The position numbers were made by a program, and so were the translations under genes. From CAZVJU01 sp964627195 (GTDB taxonomy: Bacteria > Patescibacteriota > Microgenomatia > UBA8517), in contig CAZVJU010000020.1 of the NCBI GenBank assembly GCA_964627195.1, positions 1-20,106 on the forward strand: a stretch of 20,106 bases of DNA, in the 5' to 3' direction. Positions within the stretch are counted from its first letter, which is position 1, and each line of letters begins with the position of its first letter. The notes under the pieces are model-generated. The model was not told the DNA's origin, made no database searches, and saw only the letters and a list, made by a program, of their open reading frames with translations. This document shows, one piece after another, positions 1 to 6,484 of the stretch.

Positions 1-58
1 TTAAAAGCTTGGTGAATAAATGCTTATATGGTGGTGTTAAGTGGATACCCAGGTTCAT
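1..58 (-). CDS. Start of a probable toxin gene, partial at window edge
   Basis: An ATG at 58 overlaps the TGA that ends the RelB-like frame (55-57) in an ATGA arrangement, and the frame stays open to the window edge for 19 codons (begins MNLGIHLTPPYKHLF). In RelB/DinJ-type operons the toxin (RelE/YafQ superfamily RNase) usually follows the antitoxin with just this kind of overlap, so a toxin start is the natural guess. The visible residues are too few to recognise a family. The call rests on position alone. Confidence 0.35.
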   Translation of the reverse strand, partial: MNLGIHLTPPYKHLFTKLL

Positions 59-307
59 TTAATATCTTTTTCCCACAAGCCATTAACTCTTTCGATGTCT
101 GCTTCCGATATCTTCACTCCGCCAAACATTGCATAAGGAGGGGTTCTTTTTCCAATTTCACTTCCCAAAGGAAATAGATTTATTTTCTACAAAAATTTCG
201 AGGTATCTTTTTATTACAGCACTCAAAGTTAAACCTAATTCTGCTGCTACTTTTTGAGCTTGGGATTTAAGCTTTGAGTCTGTTTTAACAATGATTACAT
301 TACTCAT
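55..307 (-). pseudogene. RelB/DinJ-like antitoxin gene with a single-base frameshift
   Basis: The first frame starts at ATG 307 (MSNVIIVKTDSKLKSQAQKV) and has the short strand plus two helices expected of a ribbon-helix-helix antitoxin of the RelB/DinJ type: KTDSKLKSQAQKVAAELGL, then TLSAVIKRYL. It stops early at 158-160 after 49 codons. Removing one A from the GAAAA run (T183-T186 on the plus strand) restores an 83-residue protein whose tail reads FPLGSEIGKRTPPYAMFGGV and ends GLWEKDIK at a TGA (55-57) that overlaps the next start codon. The DNA-binding half is intact in the short form; the toxin-binding tail would be lost. This is either a real inactivating indel, possible slippage on the A run, or a consensus error. 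Family assignment is moderate; the frameshift itself is plain in the sequence. Confidence 0.6.
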
Positions 308-315
308 ATATACCG

Positions 316-346
316 ATTATATACATAATGTATAAATATTTATCAA
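316..346 (-). promoter_or_regulatory. Promoter and palindromic operator of the RelB-like operon
   Basis: On the minus strand a perfect TATAAT (321-316) lies 8 nt before the antitoxin ATG, with TTGATA (346-341) 19 nt further up. A perfect dyad TATACAT-A-ATGTATA (320-334) overlaps the -10. Ribbon-helix-helix antitoxins usually repress their own promoter through such palindromes, so this is a plausible operator. It occupies most of the gap between the antitoxin start and the folD stop. Confidence 0.5.
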
Positions 347-1182
347 GAAGCCGCGTCAACTAAATTTTCCAAAAGGCATGAAATCGTAACCGGCCCAACG
401 CCGCCAGGAACCGGAGAGATAAAGGAAGCTTTGCCAAGAACTTCTCTTGTAACTACATCTCCCTTGGGTGAACCAACGTCGATAACCACAGCCCCTTCTT
501 TAATCTCACCGCTCCCGATAATCCCCGGCGAACCGGTCACGCTTATTAAAATGTCGGCAGTTACTATCACTTGTTTGAAATTCTCAGATTTACGATCCAA
601 GCCTTCAACCTCATAACCCATTTCTTTCAACACCTTGTAAATTTTTCTGCCTTCAAAACCTCCCGCTCCAACAACGACTAACTTTAAAGGCCAGGCCTTT
701 AAAGTTACATATTGAGTTGCTTCCTTGATTACTTCCAAAGTAGCTTTAACAGTTGGAGTCAAAAATGGGCTATCTTCACGCAAGCCATCAACATCTTTTT
801 CTTTTGCAATTGCATTTAAAATTTCATTCCTATCTTTAAGTGAAAAATTCTCAGGCAAAGGCAACTGTACCATAATCCCATGCACGTTTTTATCCTGGTT
901 TACTGACTCGATCAGGTCACTTATTTCTTTTTTTCCTATATCTTCAGCCAAAGGCTGATCGTCCTTTGGACGAGACACCATATTTCTTACATCGACTTCC
1001 GCTTCAATTCTTTCCGCCGCCTTTTTCTTCAAATTTACATAGAGAATACTTGCAGGATTCTCCCCCACCAAAATAGAAACCAGTTTCGGCTTAACGCCTT
1101 TTCTTCTCAAATCTAAAATTTTAAATCTTAAATCTTTTTCTTTTTGTCTTGCAAATACACGCCCATTGAAAATTATCGTCAT
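343..1182 (-). CDS. folD: Bifunctional methylene-THF dehydrogenase / methenyl-THF cyclohydrolase FolD
   Basis: Cytosolic one-carbon enzyme that interconverts 5,10-methylene-THF and 10-formyl-THF. The 279 residues match the usual length. Visible family blocks: YVNLKKKA (48-55, catalytic Tyr48 and Lys52), MVQLPLP (104-110), KDVDGL (129-134), ADILISVTGSPGII (209-222), GAVVIDVG (230-237) and PVPGGVGP (257-264). Two oddities: the cofactor loop, normally GRSxxVGxP, reads GAGGFEGR (172-179); and between the TP block (142-143) and that loop there are about seven extra residues, matching an 8-codon palindrome (residues 160-167, TLKAWPLK). Start ATG 1182 has TATAAA 11 nt upstream and a weak AGG. Functionally linked to glyA and fmt in this window. 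Identity is secure; NADP(H) use is uncertain because of the loop. Confidence 0.95.
   Translation of the reverse strand: MTIIFNGRVFARQKEKDLRFKILDLRRKGVKPKLVSILVGENPASILYVNLKKKAAERIEAEVDVRNMVSRPKDDQPLAEDIGKKEISDLIESVNQDKNVHGIMVQLPLPENFSLKDRNEILNAIAKEKDVDGLREDSPFLTPTVKATLEVIKEATQYVTLKAWPLKLVVVGAGGFEGRKIYKVLKEMGYEVEGLDRKSENFKQVIVTADILISVTGSPGIIGSGEIKEGAVVIDVGSPKGDVVTREVLGKASFISPVPGGVGPVTISCLLENLVDAAS
681..705. repeat. 25-bp perfect palindrome inside folD (AAGGCCAGGCCTT family)
   Basis: Two 12-bp arms (ACTTTAAAGGCC / GGCCTTTAAAGT) flank a single A at 693. It lies in frame and encodes FolD residues 160-167 (TLKAWPLK), a place where ordinary FolD proteins are shorter by about the same number of residues. 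The core AAGGCCAGGCCTT recurs at 8188-8223 and inside fmt at 18560-18584. Confidence 0.85.
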
Positions 1183-1199
1183 ATATACCTAATTTTATA

Positions 1200-1239
1200 C
1201 CAAAAATACTTTAATTTGAATTAAAAATAGTATTTTTGG
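1200..1239. repeat. 11-bp inverted repeat upstream of folD
   Basis: Perfect arms CCAAAAATACT (1200-1210) and AGTATTTTTGG (1229-1239) with an inner TTAATT/AATTAA dyad. It sits just upstream of the TATAAA (1199-1194) that could serve folD, so it covers the expected -35 region. It could be an operator or an RNA hairpin. No regulator is identifiable. Confidence 0.5.
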
Positions 1240-1249
1240 GGATCATAAT

Positions 1250-1279
1250 CTCTTACGAAGGTTACAACCTGAGTAAGAG
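1250..1279. repeat. Nested hairpin between folD and the glycosyltransferase gene
   Basis: CTCTTAC (1250-1256) pairs with GTAAGAG (1273-1279), and inside it AGGTT pairs with AACCT. The two stems are separated by a GA/GA internal loop, a tandem-mismatch pattern that is often stable in RNA. No T-tract follows, so it is not an obvious terminator. Its role in the divergent folD/GT2 spacer is unknown. Confidence 0.4.
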
Positions 1280-1362
1280 GAGTATACCATCAAAACGGGG
1301 AAATCACGAGCTCCCCCAAGGTAAAATCACCGAACATGTGGTATCCTTTGGATATAAAGTTC

Positions 1363-2298
1363 ATGAAAAAACTAATCTCCGTGGTTTTACCCTGCCATAA
1401 CGAAGCTGAAAATATCACAGGCTTGGTTCCCGAGATCATCACAGAAATCCCGGATATTTACGACTATGAAATAATCCTCGTGGATGATGGGTCAGATGAT
1501 GACACATATAAAGTAATTAATAAACTCGGGAGCAAAAATAGAAACGTTAAAGGTATTACTTTCTACAAACGTTTCGGACATCAAGCAGCTCTTTTGGCGG
1601 GAATAAGAGAAAGCAAGGGTGATGCCGTAATCACACTGGACGCCGATTACCAACACCCCCCTTCGTATATCCCCAAAATGCTTCAACTCTGGGAAAATAG
1701 GTACGATTTGATCCTCATGCAAAAAAAAGTTTACCAGGAAAAGGAAATTATTAACTTCTTTTTCAGAAAGGCAGGCTACGCGCTATGGAAAGTCGTAAGC
1801 GAGGGAGTTTTGACCCCGGGCGTATCGGAGTTCAGGCTCATGGATAAAAGTATTAAAAAATTTATTCTTAAAAATAAAGAGAGTCAGATATTTCTAAGAG
1901 GTATTGTCAGTCTGGCAGCAAAAAACCCAGTCATGCTTCCCTATACGGTTGGTAAAAGAAAATTCGGAGACTCGTCTTATAATTTTTGGGTGAATAAAGA
2001 CTTATTTATTACCGGCCTAATTTCATTTAGTACCAAACCCTTAAGAATTGCTACGTATGCAGGCTTGCTTCTGGGAGTGTCTGCAGCGGTATTTTTGATT
2101 GTCGACTTTTTAAGCGCTATTTATAAAGGAAGACGCCTTATTGAAGGCTACTTAACAATAGTCTTTCTGCTCTTAATCCTGAATGGTTTTCAAATTTTTT
2201 TTATGGGAATTCTGGGAGAATACCTCGGAGTAATTTTCAAGGAAGTGAAAAAAAGACCGCCGTATATTATTAAAGAGAGGGTAAATTCAGGAAAATGA
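1363..2298 (+). CDS. GT2 glycosyltransferase, polyisoprenyl-phosphate sugar synthase type
   Basis: Family 2 glycosyltransferase of the DPM1/GtrB/ArnC kind, which moves a sugar from a nucleotide donor to a polyprenyl phosphate at the inner membrane face. Seen in order: SVVLPCHNEAEN at the N-terminus, LVDDGSDDDT, then YKRFGHQAALLAGI, the metal-binding LDADYQHP (Asp93 and Asp95), FRLMD, and two C-terminal membrane spans (about 231-252 and 262-287) followed by a basic tail. I chose ATG 1363 because the fold begins right after it (MKKLISVVLP); an upstream ATG at 1336 adds nine residues and has TAAAAT 8 nt before it, so it remains possible. Its TGA overlaps the next ATG by 4 nt, indicating translational coupling with the YdjC-type deacetylase. 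The sugar is not predictable. Confidence 0.9.
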   Translation: MKKLISVVLPCHNEAENITGLVPEIITEIPDIYDYEIILVDDGSDDDTYKVINKLGSKNRNVKGITFYKRFGHQAALLAGIRESKGDAVITLDADYQHPPSYIPKMLQLWENRYDLILMQKKVYQEKEIINFFFRKAGYALWKVVSEGVLTPGVSEFRLMDKSIKKFILKNKESQIFLRGIVSLAAKNPVMLPYTVGKRKFGDSSYNFWVNKDLFITGLISFSTKPLRIATYAGLLLGVSAAVFLIVDFLSAIYKGRRLIEGYLTIVFLLLILNGFQIFFMGILGEYLGVIFKEVKKRPPYIIKERVNSGK

Positions 2299-3167
2299 AA
2301 GTGGTTATAAATACTGACGATTTAGCTCTTACCTACGGTCTGACGAAAGCAGTTGAGGATTGTTACACACAAGGTTTGATAAGAAGTGCATCGATCTTAG
2401 TAAACGGAACTGCCTACGATTTTGCAGTAAAATCAATTAAGTCAGGGCCTCTCAAAAAAATTGGGGTCGGGATACACTTGAACTTAACCGATGGACCAGC
2501 ACTAACTAAAGAGCTAGCAGACGTGTATGGAAACTACAAATTTACGTTCATCAGCCTTTACAAAGAAGTCCTCACAAATCCCACCATTCTGGAGTCAATA
2601 AGAAGTGATTTTGCAAGACAAATAGAGTCAGCCATATCAAGAGATCTCTCTTTAGATCATATAGACAGCGACAAACACGTCCACATGATTCCGCAAATCT
2701 TTCAAATAGCTTGTTCTTTAGCCAAACGCTACCACATCCCCTTCGTCCGACTAACAAATGAGCCTTTCTTGCTGTCTAAAGAGTATTTATATCCTTTTCT
2801 GACCTTGAACATAGTTAAAAACCTTGTATTAAAAGAGTTTTCGAAAGTAAATATGACAACTGCCAACAATTACGGATTACACTATACGGATGCGGTTTAC
2901 GGAGTCTTATATACCAACAATATGACCGTCGACACATTCAGCGCTTGCCTGAGTAATGCGCTGACGAACAATTTCAAAGTCATCGAAATTCTTATCCACC
3001 CGGGTTATATAAACGATCCCAGAGATAATACTTTCCCAAGTCCGTTAATGGAAAAGTTCTCCCAGGATAAAGCCCGCGAAATCGAAGCGCAAACTCTTCT
3101 GGATGCAAAACTGACAAGTTTTATACGAACCAAGAATATAGCATTGGCAAAATTTTCTGCAATTTAA
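2295..3167 (+). CDS. YdjC/ChbG-family carbohydrate deacetylase
   Basis: YdjC-family metal-dependent deacetylase, 290 residues. It carries the metal-site blocks INTDDL (5-10, Asp8/Asp9), GIHLNLT (59-65, His61), DHIDSDKHVHMIP (121-133, His122, His128, His130) and the late ILIHPGY. Known members remove acetyl groups from chito-oligosaccharides (ChbG) or from undecaprenyl-phosphate-linked GalNAc (NaxD of Francisella). There is no signal peptide, so it should act in the cytosol or at the inner membrane face. The ATGA overlap with the upstream GT2 gene points to a lipid-linked N-acetylhexosamine as substrate; this is inference. One change from many family members is DSDKH where a His is common after DS. 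Family call is firm, substrate is not. Confidence 0.88.
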   Translation: MKVVINTDDLALTYGLTKAVEDCYTQGLIRSASILVNGTAYDFAVKSIKSGPLKKIGVGIHLNLTDGPALTKELADVYGNYKFTFISLYKEVLTNPTILESIRSDFARQIESAISRDLSLDHIDSDKHVHMIPQIFQIACSLAKRYHIPFVRLTNEPFLLSKEYLYPFLTLNIVKNLVLKEFSKVNMTTANNYGLHYTDAVYGVLYTNNMTVDTFSACLSNALTNNFKVIEILIHPGYINDPRDNTFPSPLMEKFSQDKAREIEAQTLLDAKLTSFIRTKNIALAKFSAI

Positions 3168-3764
3168 ATGGTCTTTGAATTTATCCGACAACTTACTTGT
3201 AATTTTAGTGCTATAGAAAAGTATATTCCTGAAAAAGGGACTATTCTTGATGTTGGCTGCGGTCATGGCATTTTGTCTGATTTTCTTGTTGAAAAGTCAC
3301 CGGCAAGGGAAGTTTTGGGAATAGATCCATCTGCCAAAAAAATCGCACTTGCAAAAAAGAAGTTTAGAAATAGCCATAACCCCACTTTTCGAAAGGCTTA
3401 TCTTTCTGAAATAAAGGGAAAATTTACAGCAGTTATTTTGGTTGACGTACTTTACCTGCTTCCTCCCCGGGAAAAACTGAAGATGTTAAAAGTAGCCAAA
3501 AAATTACTTGCCAAAAACGGGAAACTAATTTTAGTAATAAACGGTAAAGAACCGAGATGGATTTTTAACATCTTACAAATCCAGGAAAAAATAATGACGC
3601 AATTTTTAAAAATCACGCACACCGATTATGACAAGGTTTATTTTGAGGATACAAAAGAGGCACTTACTTTAATTAAAAAAAGCGGCCTGATTGTAGAAAG
3701 GATGGAAAATATTACAAGTTTTTTGCCATATCCCCATGTTTTGTTTGTAGCCAAAAGCCGCTAG
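3168..3764 (+). CDS. Class I SAM-dependent methyltransferase
   Basis: A 198-residue Rossmann-fold methyltransferase. Motif I is ILDVGCGHG (26-34), the acidic loop GIDPS (51-55) should hold the SAM ribose, and AVILVDVLYLLPP is the motif IV region. Its ATG follows the deacetylase TAA with no gap and no Shine-Dalgarno site, so it is probably translated by reinitiation as the third gene of the glycan set. Similar small methyltransferases act on sugars, quinones or lipids. The neighbours favour a glycan or lipid-linked sugar, but the sequence gives no direct sign of substrate. It ends 11 nt from the converging DUF2079 gene. Confidence 0.85.
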   Translation: MVFEFIRQLTCNFSAIEKYIPEKGTILDVGCGHGILSDFLVEKSPAREVLGIDPSAKKIALAKKKFRNSHNPTFRKAYLSEIKGKFTAVILVDVLYLLPPREKLKMLKVAKKLLAKNGKLILVINGKEPRWIFNILQIQEKIMTQFLKITHTDYDKVYFEDTKEALTLIKKSGLIVERMENITSFLPYPHVLFVAKSR

Positions 3765-3775
3765 TTTAATCAGCG

Positions 3776-5206
3776 TCAATCATTTCTTTTCAAAAGATAA
3801 ACAAAGCCTACATTTTTAACTAGCGTGTACTTACCTTTTTCTTGAACATAAGTTAGATACCGCCAAATTGACTCCCTGTCATAATCAGGATAAAAATTAT
3901 TATTCCTTTTGTCATCTGGATTCATATCAGCTAAGATATATTCCGGTTTTAACTTATAACATCTTCGGCCATCCGCCCCCCATACTTCGGTATTTTCCAC
4001 ACAATTGGTCAAAAAGATAAGACCTTCCCGTCCCGCTATTTGCGCACCCAAATTATTTGACGCAGCAACTGATGCTTCTTTTGGTAGATATGCAAGCACT
4101 TTTTTGGCATCTGACGTTGCCGATAAATCGTAATAACTGGTATAAAACATTTTGGAAATATCCGGTTTTACTCGTATGTGTGAAATAATCATACCGCCGA
4201 AAAGCAGAACTACCGCCAATATTTCTTTCCGACGAAAATACTTGTCGAAAGTAGTGATAGAGGCAAAAGCCAGAATAGGAGCCAAAATAGCATTGTAATG
4301 AAAACCTAAAATCCACCAATTTGGATTTGTGGTTCCTAAAAATCTGCCTAAAAACTCCTCGCCCAAAATAATCAAAAAGTGTGGTGAGAAAATCGGTAAA
4401 AGTCCGAATGCGATAAATGCAAAAACTACTACATCTATCTTTGAAGTTGGAGTATAAAGAGCATGTATGATTTGAGTTAAATTAATCTGACGCAAATGGG
4501 CGGGAACATAATAATATCGGCTGCCGAAAACGTACGGAATCAGATAAAAAAGTAAGACCCCGGCAAGAATGAGTCCGCCGAGAAAAATCGGTAGCCCCCG
4601 CTTAAAGTCTTTGTATTTTACTATCAAAAAAAGACCAATAGCTGAAGCCAGTATGAAAAAATTCTCCTGGAGTCCGACAAATATAATAAGTGTCGGCCAA
4701 AATAACCTAAACTTTTTCTCCTCATAAAACCAAAACAAAAACGCAAGAAGTGTCGGCCCTAAGACAACCGCATGAAAATCATAAGCAATGGCATTTTGTA
4801 GTCCATAAAAAGTAAGGTAACACAAACTTAAGCTAATACTGAAAATATAACTATTTGTCTTTCTCAGTGAGAGCTTGTAGATTGGATACGCTCCCAGAGC
4901 TATAAAGCCAGCCTGAAATATAAGTAAAACCCGTGGATCACTCCAAAGCCAGTACAAAGGCGTCAGAAGAAAAATTGACGGAGAAAAATGATCTACCCAA
5001 GGATGAGCTTCAATTACAGATGAGAAAATTTTCTTGCCATGAGCCGCAAGCCATAAAAGCTGATCATAATAACCCAAGTCGAAAATATAAGTTTCAAAGC
5101 GGAGGTGCCGAACAACTGAGTAAATGCTATAGAGTGTTCCAAATGCTAGTATTAACACCCAGACCAAAAAAGTTTTCCGGTTATCTCTTAATTTATTTTT
5201 CTTCAT
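3776..5206 (-). CDS. DUF2079-family polytopic membrane protein
   Basis: A 476-residue multi-pass protein with around ten hydrophobic segments and a C-terminal soluble part. The N-terminal FDLGYYDQLLW followed by WVDHFSPSIFLLTPLYW, then YDFHAVVLGP and VGLQENFFILASAIGLF, are hallmarks of DUF2079. That family resembles GT-C enzymes, which take sugars from polyprenyl-phosphate donors on the outer face of the membrane, and the acidic residues in the first outer loop fit this idea. Activity is unproven for the family. Many members have KE where QE is seen here. It converges with the GT2/deacetylase/methyltransferase set, which could supply its donor. Start ATG 5206 has TATACT 9 nt upstream and no Shine-Dalgarno site. 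Confidence 0.85.
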   Translation of the reverse strand: MKKNKLRDNRKTFLVWVLILAFGTLYSIYSVVRHLRFETYIFDLGYYDQLLWLAAHGKKIFSSVIEAHPWVDHFSPSIFLLTPLYWLWSDPRVLLIFQAGFIALGAYPIYKLSLRKTNSYIFSISLSLCYLTFYGLQNAIAYDFHAVVLGPTLLAFLFWFYEEKKFRLFWPTLIIFVGLQENFFILASAIGLFLIVKYKDFKRGLPIFLGGLILAGVLLFYLIPYVFGSRYYYVPAHLRQINLTQIIHALYTPTSKIDVVVFAFIAFGLLPIFSPHFLIILGEEFLGRFLGTTNPNWWILGFHYNAILAPILAFASITTFDKYFRRKEILAVVLLFGGMIISHIRVKPDISKMFYTSYYDLSATSDAKKVLAYLPKEASVAASNNLGAQIAGREGLIFLTNCVENTEVWGADGRRCYKLKPEYILADMNPDDKRNNNFYPDYDRESIWRYLTYVQEKGKYTLVKNVGFVYLLKRND

Positions 5207-5215
5207 TCCATGGAA

Positions 5216-5223
5216 AGTATAAT
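5216..5223. promoter_or_regulatory. Overlapping divergent -10 elements
   Basis: One 8-bp block, AGTATAAT, gives TATAAT on the plus strand (5218-5223, 6 nt before GTG 5230) and TATACT on the minus strand (5221-5216, 9 nt before the DUF2079 ATG). No good -35 is seen on either side. A shared symmetric -10 is a known form of bidirectional bacterial promoter; its use here is inferred. Confidence 0.45.
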
Positions 5224-5229
5224 ATGTAG

Positions 5230-5523
5230 GTGGTGTTCATTCCATTATGCTACGTTATAACCACCCCATCTTGCTCTTTCTTTACTAATACAATCCTTGA
5301 TTGTAACATCACTCAAACGAAGAAAGAATGTCGCGCACTGTGTGTTGGTGATCTTGATGGTGGAAAAACTATCGTGTGTAGTAAAGATTGCCCTTTAATT
5401 TCAAGTATTAATCCCAAATTTCTTACAATAAACCCACACTTAAGGTACAGAGATCTTGTTGAAAAGCCTGATAAGCCAAATGCATTTTATCCGGAACCAG
5501 AAACGGGACCTGACATTGTCTAA
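5230..5523 (+). CDS. Small Cys-rich hypothetical protein (doubtful)
   Basis: A 97-codon frame starting GTG GTG, 6 nt after a perfect TATAAT. The product has seven cysteines, four of them in a regular C-x3-C-x11-C-x3-C array (ECRALC...VCSKDC), then a proline-rich acidic tail ending TGPDIV. The N-terminus is hydrophobic but is not a clear signal peptide. I recognise no family. For coding: the length, the promoter placement and the regular Cys spacing. Against: no ATG start, no Shine-Dalgarno site, and it stands alone between a membrane-protein gene and a repeat-rich spacer, so it could be a chance frame or a remnant. Confidence 0.35.
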   Translation: MVFIPLCYVITTPSCSFFTNTILDCNITQTKKECRALCVGDLDGGKTIVCSKDCPLISSINPKFLTINPHLRYRDLVEKPDKPNAFYPEPETGPDIV

Positions 5524-5591
5524 ATAGTCGTTTCGGGCAATACTTTCCCGCTCTCTCTTAATATTCTCATCCAACAAAGGATCAAATTCTC

Positions 5592-5624
5592 ACTACTTTG
5601 CAAGGATGTTCCTTTAAAGGTAGT
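5592..5624. repeat. Imperfect palindrome related to the AAGGCCAGGCCTT family
   Basis: ACTACTTTGCAAGG (5592-5605) is complementary at 11 of 14 positions to CCTTTAAAGGTAGT (5611-5624), with a 5-nt loop. The half-sites TTGCAAGG and CCTTTAAAGGTAG are the same ones that flank the palindrome inside fmt (18560-18588). It lies 7 bp beyond the distal glyA-tail copy. The rest of the 5524-5680 spacer shows no gene. Confidence 0.6.
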
Positions 5625-5631
5625 CGCACAA

Positions 5632-5679
5632 TCAAGGAACCGGAAATAATTGACAGAGGGATTTTACTTCTGGAATTCC
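5632..5679 (-). pseudogene. Displaced copy of the glyA 3' end (distal)
   Basis: Beginning one base after the PIN-toxin stop, the minus strand reads GIPEVKSLCQLFPVP then TGA. The end of the real GlyA reads GIAKEVKALCKKFPVP then TAA. With one codon gap, 11 of 15 residues agree, and roughly 70 percent of bases; many of the changes are synonymous (CTC TGT against CTC TGC, GTT CCT against GTC CCC). It has no start and no upstream catalytic part, so it is only a gene tail. Same strand as glyA, about 1.1 kb downstream of the true end. Confidence 0.7.
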
Positions 5680-5680
5680 T

Positions 5681-6115
5681 TCATTCAAACATCTTAATCA
5701 AATCCCTTGGAGTTAAAGCTTTTTGAGGTCTTAAAAATCTTGTAACTCTTTGCGTTAAAAAATGCTTTCTATCAAGGGTGACTAGAAAATTAGTTTTAGC
5801 TTTCTTTACCTCTGATAAAATCGCAGCATCCTTTTCAGCAATAACCCCTTTTGCCTTTTGAATACCCTTTTCATCTGGACTTTGTTTTAAAACTTCAAGT
5901 TTGTCAACCAGTATAAAAAATCGCTCTTGGTGATAACTTTGAAGCTTTTTATGAATATTTCTTTCTGTTTCCGTTAATATTAGATTTGACGTCACAAGTT
6001 TAATATTTTTCAGAGTGAAAAGTTTTGAGGAACCACCCGTCGGAGAATTATCAGCAGTAAATAGTACGCTTGAATCAAGAAAAACTGACTTTAAAGCTCG
6101 TCTTCCTTTAGCCAT
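5681..6115 (-). CDS. PIN-domain toxin (predicted ribonuclease)
   Basis: A 144-residue PIN-domain protein, expected to cut RNA with Mg2+ held by a cluster of acidic residues. Candidates are Asp14 in VFLDSSVLF, Glu49/Glu51 in TETERN, Asp96 in EKDAAIL and Asp115 in LVTLDRKHF, in the order usual for VapC-like and COG1569-like PIN domains. The start (6115) overlaps the upstream antitoxin frame by 25 nt, typical of a coupled toxin-antitoxin pair; the PIN fold begins near residue 10, so the overlap does not damage it. The stop is followed one base later by a copy of the glyA 3' end. The toxin role follows from the fold and the partner; the RNA target cannot be predicted. Confidence 0.8.
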   Translation of the reverse strand: MAKGRRALKSVFLDSSVLFTADNSPTGGSSKLFTLKNIKLVTSNLILTETERNIHKKLQSYHQERFFILVDKLEVLKQSPDEKGIQKAKGVIAEKDAAILSEVKKAKTNFLVTLDRKHFLTQRVTRFLRPQKALTPRDLIKMFE

Positions 6116-6351
6116 TTTTCTATTTCCTTATCACTAAATTCTCTTGTATACTTCAGTAAATCTCTATCTATAAAAGTTTTCTTATATATCTTTTTAACTT
6201 CGCTCTCTAGTTTGTTTAAGTATGAAACGTCGACCAAAGCAGCTTTGGGAGCACCCCCTTTTGTCAAAACAATATAATCCTCTCCAGTTACTTTTTCTGC
6301 GAGAGCACCTAGTTTGCCTCGGGCTTTAGTTATCGGAATTATCGTTGTCAT
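6091..6351 (-). CDS. Phd/YefM-type antitoxin
   Basis: An 86-residue protein with the N-terminal Phd/YefM DNA-binding fold: ITKARGKLGALAEKV, then DYIVLTKGGAPKAALVDVSYL, then a charged helical tail (FSDKEIEKWLKEDEL) that should wrap and block the PIN toxin encoded next. Antitoxins of this type repress their own promoter, and an inverted repeat covers the promoter here. The ATG at 6351 is exactly 6 nt from a TATTAT with a consensus -35 (TTGACA) 17 bp above, so the message should begin at or very near the start codon. A Phd-PIN pairing rather than VapB-PIN is common enough in mobile toxin-antitoxin modules. Confidence 0.85.
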   Translation of the reverse strand: MTTIIPITKARGKLGALAEKVTGEDYIVLTKGGAPKAALVDVSYLNKLESEVKKIYKKTFIDRDLLKYTREFSDKEIEKWLKEDEL

Positions 6352-6391
6352 AGATAAATAATACTTATGTTACACAAAGTTGTCAAGTATT
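6352..6391 (-). promoter_or_regulatory. Consensus promoter and operator of the Phd-PIN operon
   Basis: On the minus strand: TTGACA (6386-6381), a 17-bp spacer, TATTAT (6363-6358), then TTATCT and the ATG. This is the best promoter in the window. The inverted repeat AATACTT (6360-6366) / AAGTATT (6385-6391) overlaps both hexamers and is the likely autoregulatory operator. Expected transcription start is within a base or two of the ATG, giving a leaderless mRNA. Confidence 0.75.
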
Positions 6392-6422
6392 CTGTAATCA
6401 ATAATGTAATTTATAACGTACA

Positions 6423-6477
6423 CTATGGAACGGGGAATTTTTGGCAAAAGGGTTTTTTACTTTTTGTCCAAGCAAGT
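6423..6477 (-). pseudogene. Degenerate copy of the glyA 3' end (proximal)
   Basis: The minus strand between the 82-aa gene and the Phd promoter resembles the glyA tail: LLG, then KVK, then a stretch matching TAAAAG-CCCTCTGC-AAAAAG and TTCCCCGTCCCC with small gaps, ending in a TAG near the true stop position. Shared words include TTCCCCGT and GTAAAA. Frame is broken by two small indels relative to glyA, so it is more decayed than the copy at 5632-5679. Same strand as glyA. Confidence 0.5.
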
Positions 6478-6484
6478 TAAAAAA

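Noticed and set aside
1110..1143. AAATCTTAAATC-like words at the folD start as another inserted repeat
   Set aside because: The protein is not longer than the family there, so composition alone explains them.
4933..5229. Plus-strand reading frame opposite the DUF2079 N-terminal region
   Set aside because: It is antisense to a conserved protein, and its translation has no recognisable motif.
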